Source: Lachnospiraceae bacterium UBA7196 (GTDB lineage: Bacteria > Bacillota > Clostridia > Lachnospirales > Lachnospiraceae). Taken from it: a DNA stretch of 64,000 nt. Location of the stretch: positions 33,642-97,641 of the forward strand of contig DKUU01000026.1 in NCBI GenBank assembly GCA_002490835.1. Direction: 5' to 3'. Under the pieces are notes generated by a model, which did no database searches, was not told the DNA's origin, and worked only from the letters and a program-made list of their open reading frames with translations. The translations under genes and the position numbers were made by a program. Numbering within the stretch: the stretch's first letter is position 1; each line of letters opens with the position of its first letter. Positions 6,854-15,527 of the stretch are shown here, piece by piece.

Positions 6854-7744
6854 ATGGTGGAATTAAAAGAGCATCAGCCTTCTATGACAATTGACGAACA
6901 GATCGAAAACTTGAAAAGTCTTGGGTTGATCGTCGATGATGAAGAATTTGCTAAGAAGATACTGAATGACATATCATATTTTAGGCTGATAAAGGCATAT
7001 AGCCTAAATTTAAAATTGAATAATGGATATTATAAAAAGAATACAACCTTTGAGGAAATTGTTGGTTTATATCGATTTAATGCAAATTTTAGACAGATTA
7101 TTTTTCCTGAAATAGAAAAAGTTGAGATTAATATACGCTGTAGATTAGCCAATTTCTTTGCAGAAAAATATGGAGTGTTGGGATACTTACAGGTAGACAA
7201 TTTTGCCAATGAAAATTATCATGCTGCGTTTTTGGATGATATCAAAGAAGAGATTAAGCGGAATGCAAAGGCTCCATTTGTACGCAATTTCAGAGAAAAT
7301 TATTCAGGTGGAAATCTGCCGATTTATGCTTTGGTAGAAGTATTTAGTTTTGGTACATTGTCCAAGTTTTACAAGAATATGCATAATCAAGATAAAAAGG
7401 CTATTGCAAAGACCTTTGGTGTGGGCTATACATATTTTGAAAGCTGGTTAGAAAGTATATCTTATTTGAGAAATATTTGCGCGCATTACGGAAGATTATA
7501 TAATGCCAAATTATCCAAGACACCAATATTATACAAAGAATATACACAGGCAGGAATAGGAAATAACAGAATTTTTGGGGTACTCTTATGTTTGAGACAT
7601 CTTCTAATAAATGATGATCATTGGTATCTGTTTATAGACAATATAGAGTTGCTTTTCGACAAATATGAGTGTGTTCAGATTAGTACAATGGGGTTCCCTG
7701 AAAATTGGAAGGATTTGCTTTGCCACAAAAATATTTTATATTGA
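6854..7744 (+). CDS. Abi_2 (AbiD/AbiF) family HEPN abortive-infection protein
   Basis: 296 residues, the normal length. Typical Abi_2 motifs: a start with MTIDEQIENLKSLGLIVDD, then LNDISYFRLIKAYS, then PEIEKVEINIRCRLANFF. The HEPN ribonuclease motif is RNICAHYGR, with R206 and H211 (RxxxxH). A soluble protein that is expected to cleave RNA upon phage infection, causing growth arrest. GGGAG lies before the ATG. It is preceded by its own promoter and a structured RNA, and lies between two 41-bp repeats, so it looks like an inserted defence cargo. AT content is clearly higher than in neighbours, another sign of transfer. Confidence 0.85.
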   Translation: MVELKEHQPSMTIDEQIENLKSLGLIVDDEEFAKKILNDISYFRLIKAYSLNLKLNNGYYKKNTTFEEIVGLYRFNANFRQIIFPEIEKVEINIRCRLANFFAEKYGVLGYLQVDNFANENYHAAFLDDIKEEIKRNAKAPFVRNFRENYSGGNLPIYALVEVFSFGTLSKFYKNMHNQDKKAIAKTFGVGYTYFESWLESISYLRNICAHYGRLYNAKLSKTPILYKEYTQAGIGNNRIFGVLLCLRHLLINDDHWYLFIDNIELLFDKYECVQISTMGFPENWKDLLCHKNILY

Positions 7745-7782
7745 GGAGATAGGGGATCCGGAATGTGTAGAATGATAATATG
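7742..7782 (+). repeat. 41-bp imperfect direct repeat, right copy
   Basis: Right partner of 6625-6665. It overlaps the last two bases of the Abi stop codon and supplies the ribosome binding site (GAGGAGA) and first codons of the kinase gene. Confidence 0.6.
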
Positions 7783-8305
7783 CGGCTTAAATGGCGCTGG
7801 AAAAAGTACCCTTGGAAAAGCGCTTGCAGAAAAACTACAGTTTCATTTTATTGATATCGAAGATCTGTATTTTCCGAAAACAGATCCCAACTATTTATAC
7901 GCTTCTCCCCGTTCCCGAAAAGAGGTAGCGGAGCTTTTGCGCTATGAGATGGAAACAAATGAAAACGTTATCCTTGCTTCCGGGAAGGGCGATTATGGAG
8001 AAGAAATTTCTTCGCTGTTTCAGTGCGCTGTATTGCTTGACGTGCCAAGGGAGATCAGGCTGCAGCGGGTGAAAGAGAGGTCCTTTCAGAAGTTCGGTGA
8101 AAGAATGTTATCCGGCGGAGACTTATATGAGCGGGAAGAAAAATTTTTCCGCATGGCGGCATCCAGAGCCGAGGACGAGGCGGAAGAATGGGTAAAGACT
8201 TTGCAATGTCCGGTGCTGCGCCTTGATGGAACAAAGTCTGTTGACGAAAACATAAACCTTGCAATAGCGTATATACAAAAGAAAAATCTATTTTTGAAAG
8301 GCTGA
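7763..8305 (+). CDS. P-loop kinase of the shikimate/cytidylate kinase type
   Basis: 180 residues. Walker A is GLNGAGKST (residues 8-16), followed by HFIDIEDLYF, the Asp-containing substrate loop, and a lid with RVKERSFQKFGER. This is the small-molecule kinase layout (shikimate kinase, gluconate kinase, AAA_18-like proteins). Substrate unknown. Start ATG follows the GAGGAGA in the 41-bp repeat. The next gene begins 8 bp downstream, so the two are probably cotranscribed. Confidence 0.7.
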   Translation: MCRMIICGLNGAGKSTLGKALAEKLQFHFIDIEDLYFPKTDPNYLYASPRSRKEVAELLRYEMETNENVILASGKGDYGEEISSLFQCAVLLDVPREIRLQRVKERSFQKFGERMLSGGDLYEREEKFFRMAASRAEDEAEEWVKTLQCPVLRLDGTKSVDENINLAIAYIQKKNLFLKG

Positions 8306-8313
8306 GATAGAAA

Positions 8314-8829
8314 ATGACCTGTAAGATCAGAAAATGGAACTTATCGGATGCAAAGGATTTGGCGGCAGCCCTCTCCAATAAAAAAGTGCAGAATAATCTG
8401 CGGGACGGCTTGCCCTATCCTTATACGGAGCAGGATGGGATAGACTTTATTTCCGCGATGCTTGCCGCGGATGAAAATGAAACCTTTGCTTTTGCAATTA
8501 CGGTAGACGACAAGGCGATAGGCAGCATCGGTGTGTTTCGGCAGGGCAATATCCACAGACAGACTGCGGAGCTGGGATATTACGTGGCGGAAGAATACTG
8601 GGGCAGAGGTATTATGACCGATGCGGTAAAGCAAATTTGTGCGTATGTGTTTGACAACAGCGATATCATTCGCATATATGCCGAGCCATTTGTCTACAAT
8701 GCCGCTTCCTGCCGGGTGCTGGAAAAAGCGGGCTTTCAATATGAAGGCACTTTGCGAAGCAATGCCGTCAAAAATGAAAAAGTGATCGACATGAAGATGT
8801 ACGCCTTATTGAAATCACTTGCACCTTAA
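8314..8829 (+). CDS. RimJ/RimL-type GNAT acetyltransferase
   Basis: 171 residues, full length. GNAT motifs in order: ISAML, FAITVDDKAIGSIGVF, then AELGYYVAEEYWGRGIMTDAVKQI (the acetyl-CoA-binding Q/R-x-x-G-x-A-like loop is WGRGIMT) and NAASCRVLEKAGFQYEGTLR. These enzymes acetylate protein N-termini or small amines. The stop overlaps by 4 nt the stop of the SulP gene coming from the other strand, leaving no room for a terminator between them. Confidence 0.8.
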   Translation: MTCKIRKWNLSDAKDLAAALSNKKVQNNLRDGLPYPYTEQDGIDFISAMLAADENETFAFAITVDDKAIGSIGVFRQGNIHRQTAELGYYVAEEYWGRGIMTDAVKQICAYVFDNSDIIRIYAEPFVYNAASCRVLEKAGFQYEGTLRSNAVKNEKVIDMKMYALLKSLAP

Positions 8830-10466
8830 ACGTGCTTAGCTGCCGCTTCCAGCGCTTCATCAATATGCGCGCAGAAATTCTCTATGCCGACCCGCTCGGT
8901 GAATCCTGCTTTATCCATTACTTTTTTCGGCTGTTCATTGACATGGGAAAGGATGATGCGGATGCCTCTCTTTTCGCATTTTTCCAAAAGTTCCGTCAGA
9001 GAGTGCATGGCGGTCGCGTCGATGGCGTTCACGCTGCGCATGCGCAGGATCAGGCAGGTGGTGTCCTCCTTTAAAGAGATACGCAGGATCTTATCGGCCG
9101 CTGCAAAAAACATCGGTCCGGAAATCTCATAAACAAGGGTGTGGCCCGGTACTACGCGAAGGGAAAGCGCGTCGGGATCGTCTTCCTCATCCACATATTT
9201 CCAACCTTCCACTTCCGTCACTTCGCTCATGCGCTTCATAAATAAAATCGCGGCCAGAAGGATACCGACCTCGATCGCAAGCACCAGATCAAAGACGACA
9301 GTGAGTACAAAACTTAATACTAATACGATAATGTCGCTCTTGGGAGAGGATTTGATGAGATTGACAAAGGTGCGCCAGCCGCTCATATTGTAGGCCACCA
9401 TAAAGAGGATGGCAGCGATACAGGGCATGGGAATCAGGGCCGCGTAGGGCATTAAAATCACTAAAATCAATACCAGTGTGATGGAATGCACCATGCCGGC
9501 AATGGGAGTGCGCCCGCCGTTTTTGATGTTGGCAGCCGTCCTTGCGATCGCGCCCGTGGCAGGGATACCGCCAAAGAGAGCGGAGCCGATGTTGCCGACA
9601 CCCTGCGCGATCAGTTCCATGTTGGAGCGGTGTTTGGAATTGATCATGCTGTCAGACACCACACAGGAGAGCAGGGATTCGATGGCTGCCAGAATCGCAA
9701 TGGTAAAAGCGTCCGGCAGGATATCGCCCACGTCCTTTAAGGTGAAGGAAGGCAGATGAAAGCTCGGCAGTTTATTGCTGATTTCGTAAAGGTCGCCGAT
9801 GGTATTTACATTCATGTTGAGGAATTTTACGATCAGGATGCCGACGATCACCGCGATCAGGGAGCCGGGAATGGTCTTATTGATATAAGGCCACACAATC
9901 AGGATAGCAAGGCAGACCAGTCCGACGATGAGGGCCTGCACGTTGATGGTCGAGATATTTTTGATAACGGCTTCCGTTTTTTCCATGGTCTCGATCGTCA
10001 CGGTTCCCGCGGGATAGGTCAGGCCTAAAAAGTCCTTGATCTGCCCGATGGCGATGGTGACGGCGATGCCGGCCGTAAAGCCTGTTGTAATAGTGTACGG
10101 TATGTATTTGATCAGATTGCCGAGGCGCAGAAAGCCCATGGCGATCAGAATGACGCCGGCAAGGATGGTAGCCAGCATCAGGCCGCTCATGCCTTTGGTG
10201 GCGACAATGCCCGCGACGATGGTGGCAAAGGCGGCCGTGGGGCCTGCGATCTGTACGCGGCTTCCGCCTAAAAAGGAGATCAGAAAGCCTGCGACGATGG
10301 CGGTGTAGATACCCTCTTCCGGACCGACGCCCGACGCCAGAGCAAGGGCGATAGATAAGGGAAGGGCAATGATGGCGACGATGATGCCAGCGATCACGTC
10401 CTTGATGAACTGTTCTTTGGTGTAAGTCTTCATAACGGAAAACAATTTCGGCTTTATCTTTTCCAT
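8826..10466 (-). CDS. SulP (SLC26) anion transporter with STAS domain
   Basis: 546 residues. About 12-14 transmembrane helices (residues about 20-415) carry the SulP signatures ALPLSIALALASGVGPEEGIY and GSRVQIAGPTAAFATIV. A cytosolic STAS domain covers residues about 435-545 (RVVPGHTLVYEISGPMFFAAADKI). It moves sulfate, bicarbonate or another anion, usually with protons or sodium. Start is ATG preceded by AGGAGTTGATTTACT. Its own promoter lies about 140 bp upstream in the divergent region shared with the large surface protein. Substrate cannot be told from sequence. Confidence 0.9.
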   Translation of the reverse strand: MEKIKPKLFSVMKTYTKEQFIKDVIAGIIVAIIALPLSIALALASGVGPEEGIYTAIVAGFLISFLGGSRVQIAGPTAAFATIVAGIVATKGMSGLMLATILAGVILIAMGFLRLGNLIKYIPYTITTGFTAGIAVTIAIGQIKDFLGLTYPAGTVTIETMEKTEAVIKNISTINVQALIVGLVCLAILIVWPYINKTIPGSLIAVIVGILIVKFLNMNVNTIGDLYEISNKLPSFHLPSFTLKDVGDILPDAFTIAILAAIESLLSCVVSDSMINSKHRSNMELIAQGVGNIGSALFGGIPATGAIARTAANIKNGGRTPIAGMVHSITLVLILVILMPYAALIPMPCIAAILFMVAYNMSGWRTFVNLIKSSPKSDIIVLVLSFVLTVVFDLVLAIEVGILLAAILFMKRMSEVTEVEGWKYVDEEDDPDALSLRVVPGHTLVYEISGPMFFAAADKILRISLKEDTTCLILRMRSVNAIDATAMHSLTELLEKCEKRGIRIILSHVNEQPKKVMDKAGFTERVGIENFCAHIDEALEAAAKHV

Positions 10467-10607
10467 AGTAAATCAACTCCTGATTCTTTTCATTTTTCTT
10501 TTTGTACCTTTTACATGTTTATACCATTAGAAATTGTGATTATATATAATTGTTCTATTGTTAATCTTGTTTCTTGTCTGTACATGTCGGGACACGCCGA
10601 CGCTTCT

Positions 10608-10636
10608 ATCATAGTATCATCTGCTGCGTTTTTCAA
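10608..10636 (-). promoter_or_regulatory. Predicted promoter of the SulP gene
   Basis: Read on the minus strand: TTGAAA, a 17-bp spacer and TATGAT. The leader of about 135 nt contains a small hairpin (GTCGG and CCGAC, 10587-10602 region). The remainder of the divergent stretch 10467-10771 holds the phase-variable-type promoter for the plus-strand gene. Confidence 0.6.
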
Positions 10637-10697
10637 GTCCTATAAGGTTTAAAGTAATAGTTGTGTTATAGTGAAACTAACGGCTGAACAGTTGTAG

Positions 10698-10728
10698 TTG
10701 ACAAAATCATTCGGGGGGGGGGTATGAT
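10698..10728 (+). promoter_or_regulatory. Promoter with a ten-G spacer, probably phase variable
   Basis: Consensus TTGACA (10698-10703) and TATGAT (10723-10728) are 19 bp apart, and the last ten spacer bases (10713-10722) are all G. The optimum spacing is 17, so loss of two G residues by slipped-strand mispairing would give an optimal promoter, and gain would weaken it. It drives the 1493-residue surface protein. Homopolymer position is seen; on/off switching is inference from well-known phase-variable promoters. Confidence 0.75.
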
Positions 10729-10771
10729 TAAATTGCAAAAGTAGTAAATTTTTATATGAGGGAGTAGGAAT

Positions 10772-13700
10772 ATGAGACAACATAAGACAACACAACACAG
10801 CACAAGATTACTGTGCGTAATGCTTTCAGCGGCCATGCTGTTTACGGTGGCGGATTTCACCGTTCTGGCAGCGGAAACCGGATTGGAAGCTGCAGGAATT
10901 ATCGAGGCGGCTCAGGAGCAGGAAGAGGGGAGCGTTTCTGCGAACGATGGCCAGAATGGCAAAGAGACACCTAATCCTGCGGAGGAAAAGCAGGACAAGG
11001 AAGCGGCCGAACCGCCCGAGGATAAAGAGAGCGCTTCCGAAAATGATGTAGATAAAGGGACTGTCTCCGAAAATGATGTGAATCAGGGGATTATTTCTGT
11101 TAATGCGTTGGAGGAAGTACAAAGTGTAAACGGCGATCAGTCAAATGCGGTTTATGAATATAAGGCGGACGAAGATAAGCATGAGGCGACCATTACAAAA
11201 TATAACGGGAGCGCAGCGTCATTGGAGATTCCCTCTACGATAGACGGATATACGGTTGTTGGGATAGACAATTCGGTATTTAAGGATAATACACAGCTCA
11301 GGGCGGTAGTGATACCGGACAGTGTGATAGAGATAGGATGTTATGCATTTGACGGCTGTACACAATTAAGCAGTGTGAAACTATCAAAGAATTTAATTAA
11401 TTTACGATTTAGTGCATTCAGGGATTGCGATTCGCTTAGATCGGTGGAAATACCCAAAAGCCTTGAAAGGTCAGATGATAATCCCAACTATCCTACACGT
11501 AATGGAGCGTTTAATAATTGTGATAATTTAAAGGAAGTGACATTTGAGGAGGGAACGACAGAAATAGCAGAAAATCTTTTTGCATATTGTATAGGATTAA
11601 AAACAATAACATTACCGGATACGGTAACAATGATAGAGGCAGAGGCATTTAGTGAGTGCAAGAATTTAAAAGAAATAAAAATGTCAGCCAATATAATCCA
11701 AATAGAATACAAGGCATTTAAAAACTGTACAAGTCTTACCCAAATGATTATCCCACAAAGTACGGCAAAAATAGGAAATTATGCCTTTCAGGGATGCTCT
11801 TCACTGATAGAGATTACGATACCAACAGGCGTTAATGATATGGGTACTTCCCTGTTTGATGGCTGTAGCAATCTGGAAAAGGCAATACTACAGAATGAGT
11901 TTACAGTAGTCCCATCAAACTGTTTTAAGGATTGTTTCAAACTACAGTCTGTGGAACTGCCTGACAGTTATACCACAATTGAGTATAATGCATTCCAGAA
12001 CTGCAAAGCCCTCAGTTCGATTACATGGCCGAAAGAGCTTCTAACGATTGAAACGCGTGCTTTTGAGAATACGGCATTGGAGACAGTGGAACTGCCGGAT
12101 AAGCTGACCACGGTCGGCAATTATGCTTTTTATAACAGCGACCTTCTCGTGAGCATCACGTTTCCCGACAGTGTCATTAGCCTTGGAACCTATGTGCTTT
12201 CAAATTGCGAGAAGCTGAGTAACGTACAGCTTGGCACGGGCCTGACGGAAATTCCAAAGTATGCCTTTGACCTCTGCCCGTCGCTGGCAAAAATAATTTT
12301 GCCTTACCGTATCACGACGGTAGGAAACAATGCTTTCAGCAATTGTACCAAGCTTACGGAGATTACGATACCGCGTGCGGTCACCAGTATTGGAACTAAT
12401 GCGGTCAGCTATCCGACGAGGATGACGGTGTACGGAATCTCCGGTACCTATGCGGAGACATGGGCCAAGTCCGTGGGCGCGGCTTTTGTAGCAAAGGAAG
12501 TAAAGGCGGAAAAAGTCACGCTCGGACAGGAAGCAGTGACAGTTAACAGGGGACAGAAAGTGACTCTGGTCATGACAGTGACGCCGCAGGATTTTACCGA
12601 TGAAGTGGTGTGGCGCAGCACTGACGAGAAGATTGCGACTGTCGATGACAAGGGCGTCGTTGCGGGAAAGGCAATGGGAGAAGCAACGATTAGTGTGCTG
12701 GTCGGTGATGTTGGAGCTTCCTGTAAAGTGACAGTGGTGCAGCCAGTTACGGGCATCTCTTTGAATAAGGCGACACTTTCCTTGGATGCGTTTGGATCGG
12801 AGACGCTGACAGCGACGGTCAATCCGTCGACTGCATATAACAAAGCTGTTGTGTGGGGCAGTTCTGATGAGACGATTGCTGTTGTGGATCAGAACGGTTT
12901 GGTGACGGCGCTTGCAAAGGGGGAGGCTGTAATCACCGTGACGGCGCAGGATGGCAGCGGTGTGAGCAGAACCTGTAAGGTGACGGTGACAGGCAACGGA
13001 TACCGGTGCAGCGCTGTTTCGGAACTGGAAAGCCCGCATAATTATCCGGTGAATTGCAATGACGTCTGGCTCTACACGAAGGAAGGGGCGGAGAAGCTCT
13101 TTGTGGTCTTCGATGAGCGGACGGAAGTAGAAAGTGGGTTTGATTATCTTTATATCTATGACGAAAAAGGGACACAAATCGGGAAATATACAGGCACGGA
13201 TCTTGCCGGAAAAACGGTTGAGATAGGTGGCGATACCGTAAAGATTAAGCTGGTATCGGACAAAGCCGGTGTGAAATGGGGATTTAAAGTCACAGATGTA
13301 CGGACGGAGAAAGGGGAGCCTGATCCCGACGATCCGGATGACCCGGATATGCCTGATCCGGATGGACAGGAGGAGGTTCTCCCAGAGGATATTCCGGCGG
13401 GTGGCATCCCGCAGGGACTTTGGATTTCCGCCATAGGGGAGCAGGAGTATACGGGTAAGGCAATCAAACCGGAAGTACGGGTTTATCATGGGAATAAGCG
13501 GCTGAAGGCAGGAAAGGATTATACGCTCGGTTATAAAAATAATGTGCAGGCTGCACAGGCTTTTGGGGTCAAAGCGCCGGCAGTTACCGTAAAAGGAAAG
13601 GGAAATTACAGCGGGACAGAGACGGTGGAATTCGTAATTAAAAATAAAAATATTTCTGACACAGATGTCACAAAAACCTTTGCAGACGCATATGCGCTGC

Positions 13701-15253
13701 CGACCAATCAAAGCGATCCAAAGTTAGTTTTCAGCGCGAAGTATTATAATAAGACTTTAAAAAAAGATAAAGATTATACGCTGACGGTCAAAAATAGCAG
13801 CGGGATGCCGGTGTATTCATACAGTGCGAAGGGAACCTATAAACTGGTCGTGGATGGAAAAGGTAATTTTACGGGTTCCGAAGAACTGACTTTTGAGGTG
13901 TCGGATAAGATTCCGGTCAGCAACTTAAAGGCAGCTAAGATAACGCCCTTGGAATATACGGGAAAGGCTTTGATGCCGAAGCCGGTTGTAAAGGACAAAG
14001 GCGCGGTCTTAACCGAGGGAACAGATTATTCTTTAGCATACAGGAACAATGTGGAAGCCGGCAGCGCCAGCGTGCTGATTACGGGGAAAGGAAATTATCT
14101 TGGAACGCTTGCGGTTCCCTTTACGATTGTGGGAAGGCCTATGAAAAAGGTAAAAGTCAATTCTTTTACCAAAGCATATGCCTATACGGGGGAGGCTGTC
14201 CGCCAGAGCCAATCTATGACACTGACCTACGGGGAGAATGAAGAGCGGCTGACAGAAGGGGTAGATTACTGGATGGAGTACAGCAGCAATGTCAATACCG
14301 GAACGGCTGCGGTAACATTTACCGGTATGGGAAAATATACCGGTGTGCTGAAAAAAACATATAAAATTACAGCTTACCGTTTTGACCTTGATGCGGAAAA
14401 CAGAATTAAGTGGCAGGAGGATATCAATATAGCATACTGTAAGGGAGGCGCATTGCCGCACATCAAGCTTTATGACGGCAAAAAGCTGCTTGTGGAGGGA
14501 ACGGATTATACTCTGTCTTACAAAAACAACAAAGCCGTTGCGACTGCGTCTGCGGAAAAGCGACCGGAAATTATCGTGAAAGGAAAAGGGAATTACAGCG
14601 GTGTATGGACGCGGATAATACCGTTCACGATTGCTGCCAAAAATATTGCAAAAGTAACGGCTGCGCCGCCCGATATAGCGTTGAATTCCAAGCCCGGTAA
14701 ATGGAAATCCACGCCGGTGCTGACGGATACGGATGGTAAAAAACTAAACGCTGGAAAAGATTACAGTAAAAATTATCGCTACACATATCAAGACGATACA
14801 CGGGTAACAGATACGCACCTAAACAGTCAGGTGTTGAGAAAGGCTGGGGAGGCAGTCGGGGAAGCGGATATTGTTCCGGTCAATACCGTTTTGTGTGTCA
14901 GTGTGGATGCTGCGGCGGGTGGTAATTATACGGGAACGGTTACGGCGGCGTACCGAATTGTTCGGACACCCATCAATAAGGCCAGAATCATCGTAAGGAA
15001 TCCGGAAACAGGAAACAAAAATCTATTTGCATACACCAGCAAAGAAATTACGATCAAAAAGGAGAATCTGACGGTGACTGTAGGCGGTGTGGAATTGTCT
15101 CAAAATCAGTATGAGATTCTTGGAAACACTTATCAGAATAACCGAAACAAAGGGACTGCCAGCGTACAGATCAAAGGATTGGGCGATTACGGCGGGACTG
15201 CGACGGTTAAGTTTAAAATCGGAACGAAAGGATTCCGTTGGTTTTACAGGTAA
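10772..15253 (+). CDS. BspA-like leucine-rich-repeat surface protein
   Basis: 1493 residues. A signal peptide (residues 1-33, cut near VLAAE) is followed by an acidic low-complexity stretch (about 40-115). Then come roughly fourteen LRR_5 repeats of about 23 residues (118-555; recurring IPDSVIEIGCYAFDGC-type units), two Big_2 Ig-like domains (about 572-737), a CUB-like domain (about 739-846), an Asp/Pro linker (DPDDPDDPDMPDPDG) and six or so beta repeats of the form EYTGKA-KP...GTDYTLSYKNN...GKGNYSG (886-1493). No LPXTG; the end KFKIGTKGFRWFYR is not an anchor I recognise. LRR_5 proteins of this type bind host or other bacterial surfaces. Good GGGAGTAGGA before the ATG. Expression probably depends on the G-tract promoter. 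Confidence 0.85.
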   Translation: MRQHKTTQHSTRLLCVMLSAAMLFTVADFTVLAAETGLEAAGIIEAAQEQEEGSVSANDGQNGKETPNPAEEKQDKEAAEPPEDKESASENDVDKGTVSENDVNQGIISVNALEEVQSVNGDQSNAVYEYKADEDKHEATITKYNGSAASLEIPSTIDGYTVVGIDNSVFKDNTQLRAVVIPDSVIEIGCYAFDGCTQLSSVKLSKNLINLRFSAFRDCDSLRSVEIPKSLERSDDNPNYPTRNGAFNNCDNLKEVTFEEGTTEIAENLFAYCIGLKTITLPDTVTMIEAEAFSECKNLKEIKMSANIIQIEYKAFKNCTSLTQMIIPQSTAKIGNYAFQGCSSLIEITIPTGVNDMGTSLFDGCSNLEKAILQNEFTVVPSNCFKDCFKLQSVELPDSYTTIEYNAFQNCKALSSITWPKELLTIETRAFENTALETVELPDKLTTVGNYAFYNSDLLVSITFPDSVISLGTYVLSNCEKLSNVQLGTGLTEIPKYAFDLCPSLAKIILPYRITTVGNNAFSNCTKLTEITIPRAVTSIGTNAVSYPTRMTVYGISGTYAETWAKSVGAAFVAKEVKAEKVTLGQEAVTVNRGQKVTLVMTVTPQDFTDEVVWRSTDEKIATVDDKGVVAGKAMGEATISVLVGDVGASCKVTVVQPVTGISLNKATLSLDAFGSETLTATVNPSTAYNKAVVWGSSDETIAVVDQNGLVTALAKGEAVITVTAQDGSGVSRTCKVTVTGNGYRCSAVSELESPHNYPVNCNDVWLYTKEGAEKLFVVFDERTEVESGFDYLYIYDEKGTQIGKYTGTDLAGKTVEIGGDTVKIKLVSDKAGVKWGFKVTDVRTEKGEPDPDDPDDPDMPDPDGQEEVLPEDIPAGGIPQGLWISAIGEQEYTGKAIKPEVRVYHGNKRLKAGKDYTLGYKNNVQAAQAFGVKAPAVTVKGKGNYSGTETVEFVIKNKNISDTDVTKTFADAYALPTNQSDPKLVFSAKYYNKTLKKDKDYTLTVKNSSGMPVYSYSAKGTYKLVVDGKGNFTGSEELTFEVSDKIPVSNLKAAKITPLEYTGKALMPKPVVKDKGAVLTEGTDYSLAYRNNVEAGSASVLITGKGNYLGTLAVPFTIVGRPMKKVKVNSFTKAYAYTGEAVRQSQSMTLTYGENEERLTEGVDYWMEYSSNVNTGTAAVTFTGMGKYTGVLKKTYKITAYRFDLDAENRIKWQEDINIAYCKGGALPHIKLYDGKKLLVEGTDYTLSYKNNKAVATASAEKRPEIIVKGKGNYSGVWTRIIPFTIAAKNIAKVTAAPPDIALNSKPGKWKSTPVLTDTDGKKLNAGKDYSKNYRYTYQDDTRVTDTHLNSQVLRKAGEAVGEADIVPVNTVLCVSVDAAAGGNYTGTVTAAYRIVRTPINKARIIVRNPETGNKNLFAYTSKEITIKKENLTVTVGGVELSQNQYEILGNTYQNNRNKGTASVQIKGLGDYGGTATVKFKIGTKGFRWFYR

Positions 15254-15276
15254 AAGGCAGATTATCATGTGTAAAA

Positions 15277-15324
15277 GAAGGGATTCCGGCTTGTTGAATG
15301 CTGCCGGAATCCCTTCTTCGTTTT
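15277..15324 (+). terminator. Terminator after the LRR protein
   Basis: A 14-bp perfect stem (GAAGGGATTCCGGC with GCCGGAATCCCTTC), a 12-nt loop and TTCGTTTT. About 200 bp follow (15327-15527) with no supported gene. Confidence 0.85.
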
Positions 15325-15527
15325 AGAGACTGCGCAAAAGCAACATGGATTGGTCCCCGTTCAGCTCATATTTCATCAAATAAGGGAAAAACCGTGTTTT
15401 AGAATAGATTCCCAATGTAAGTGACAGCTTGACTGAGCAAACAATTTTTATTGCCGCCGCCTGTTGTTTATGCTACGATAAAGCAGAAGCGGATGGCATA
15501 CTGATAGGAGATTGGGGGATTAAAAGT

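Noticed and set aside
9877..10476. A 199-residue frame overlapping the SulP start in another frame
   Set aside because: Arg/His-rich shadow translation of the transporter's membrane helices.
10467..10600. A riboswitch in the SulP leader
   Set aside because: Only a small 5-bp hairpin is visible; no recognisable riboswitch consensus.
12200..13711. A 503-residue reading frame on the minus strand inside the LRR protein gene
   Set aside because: Antisense to a clearly coding, repeat-rich gene; the translation has no domain, no ribosome binding site and a composition typical of shadow frames.
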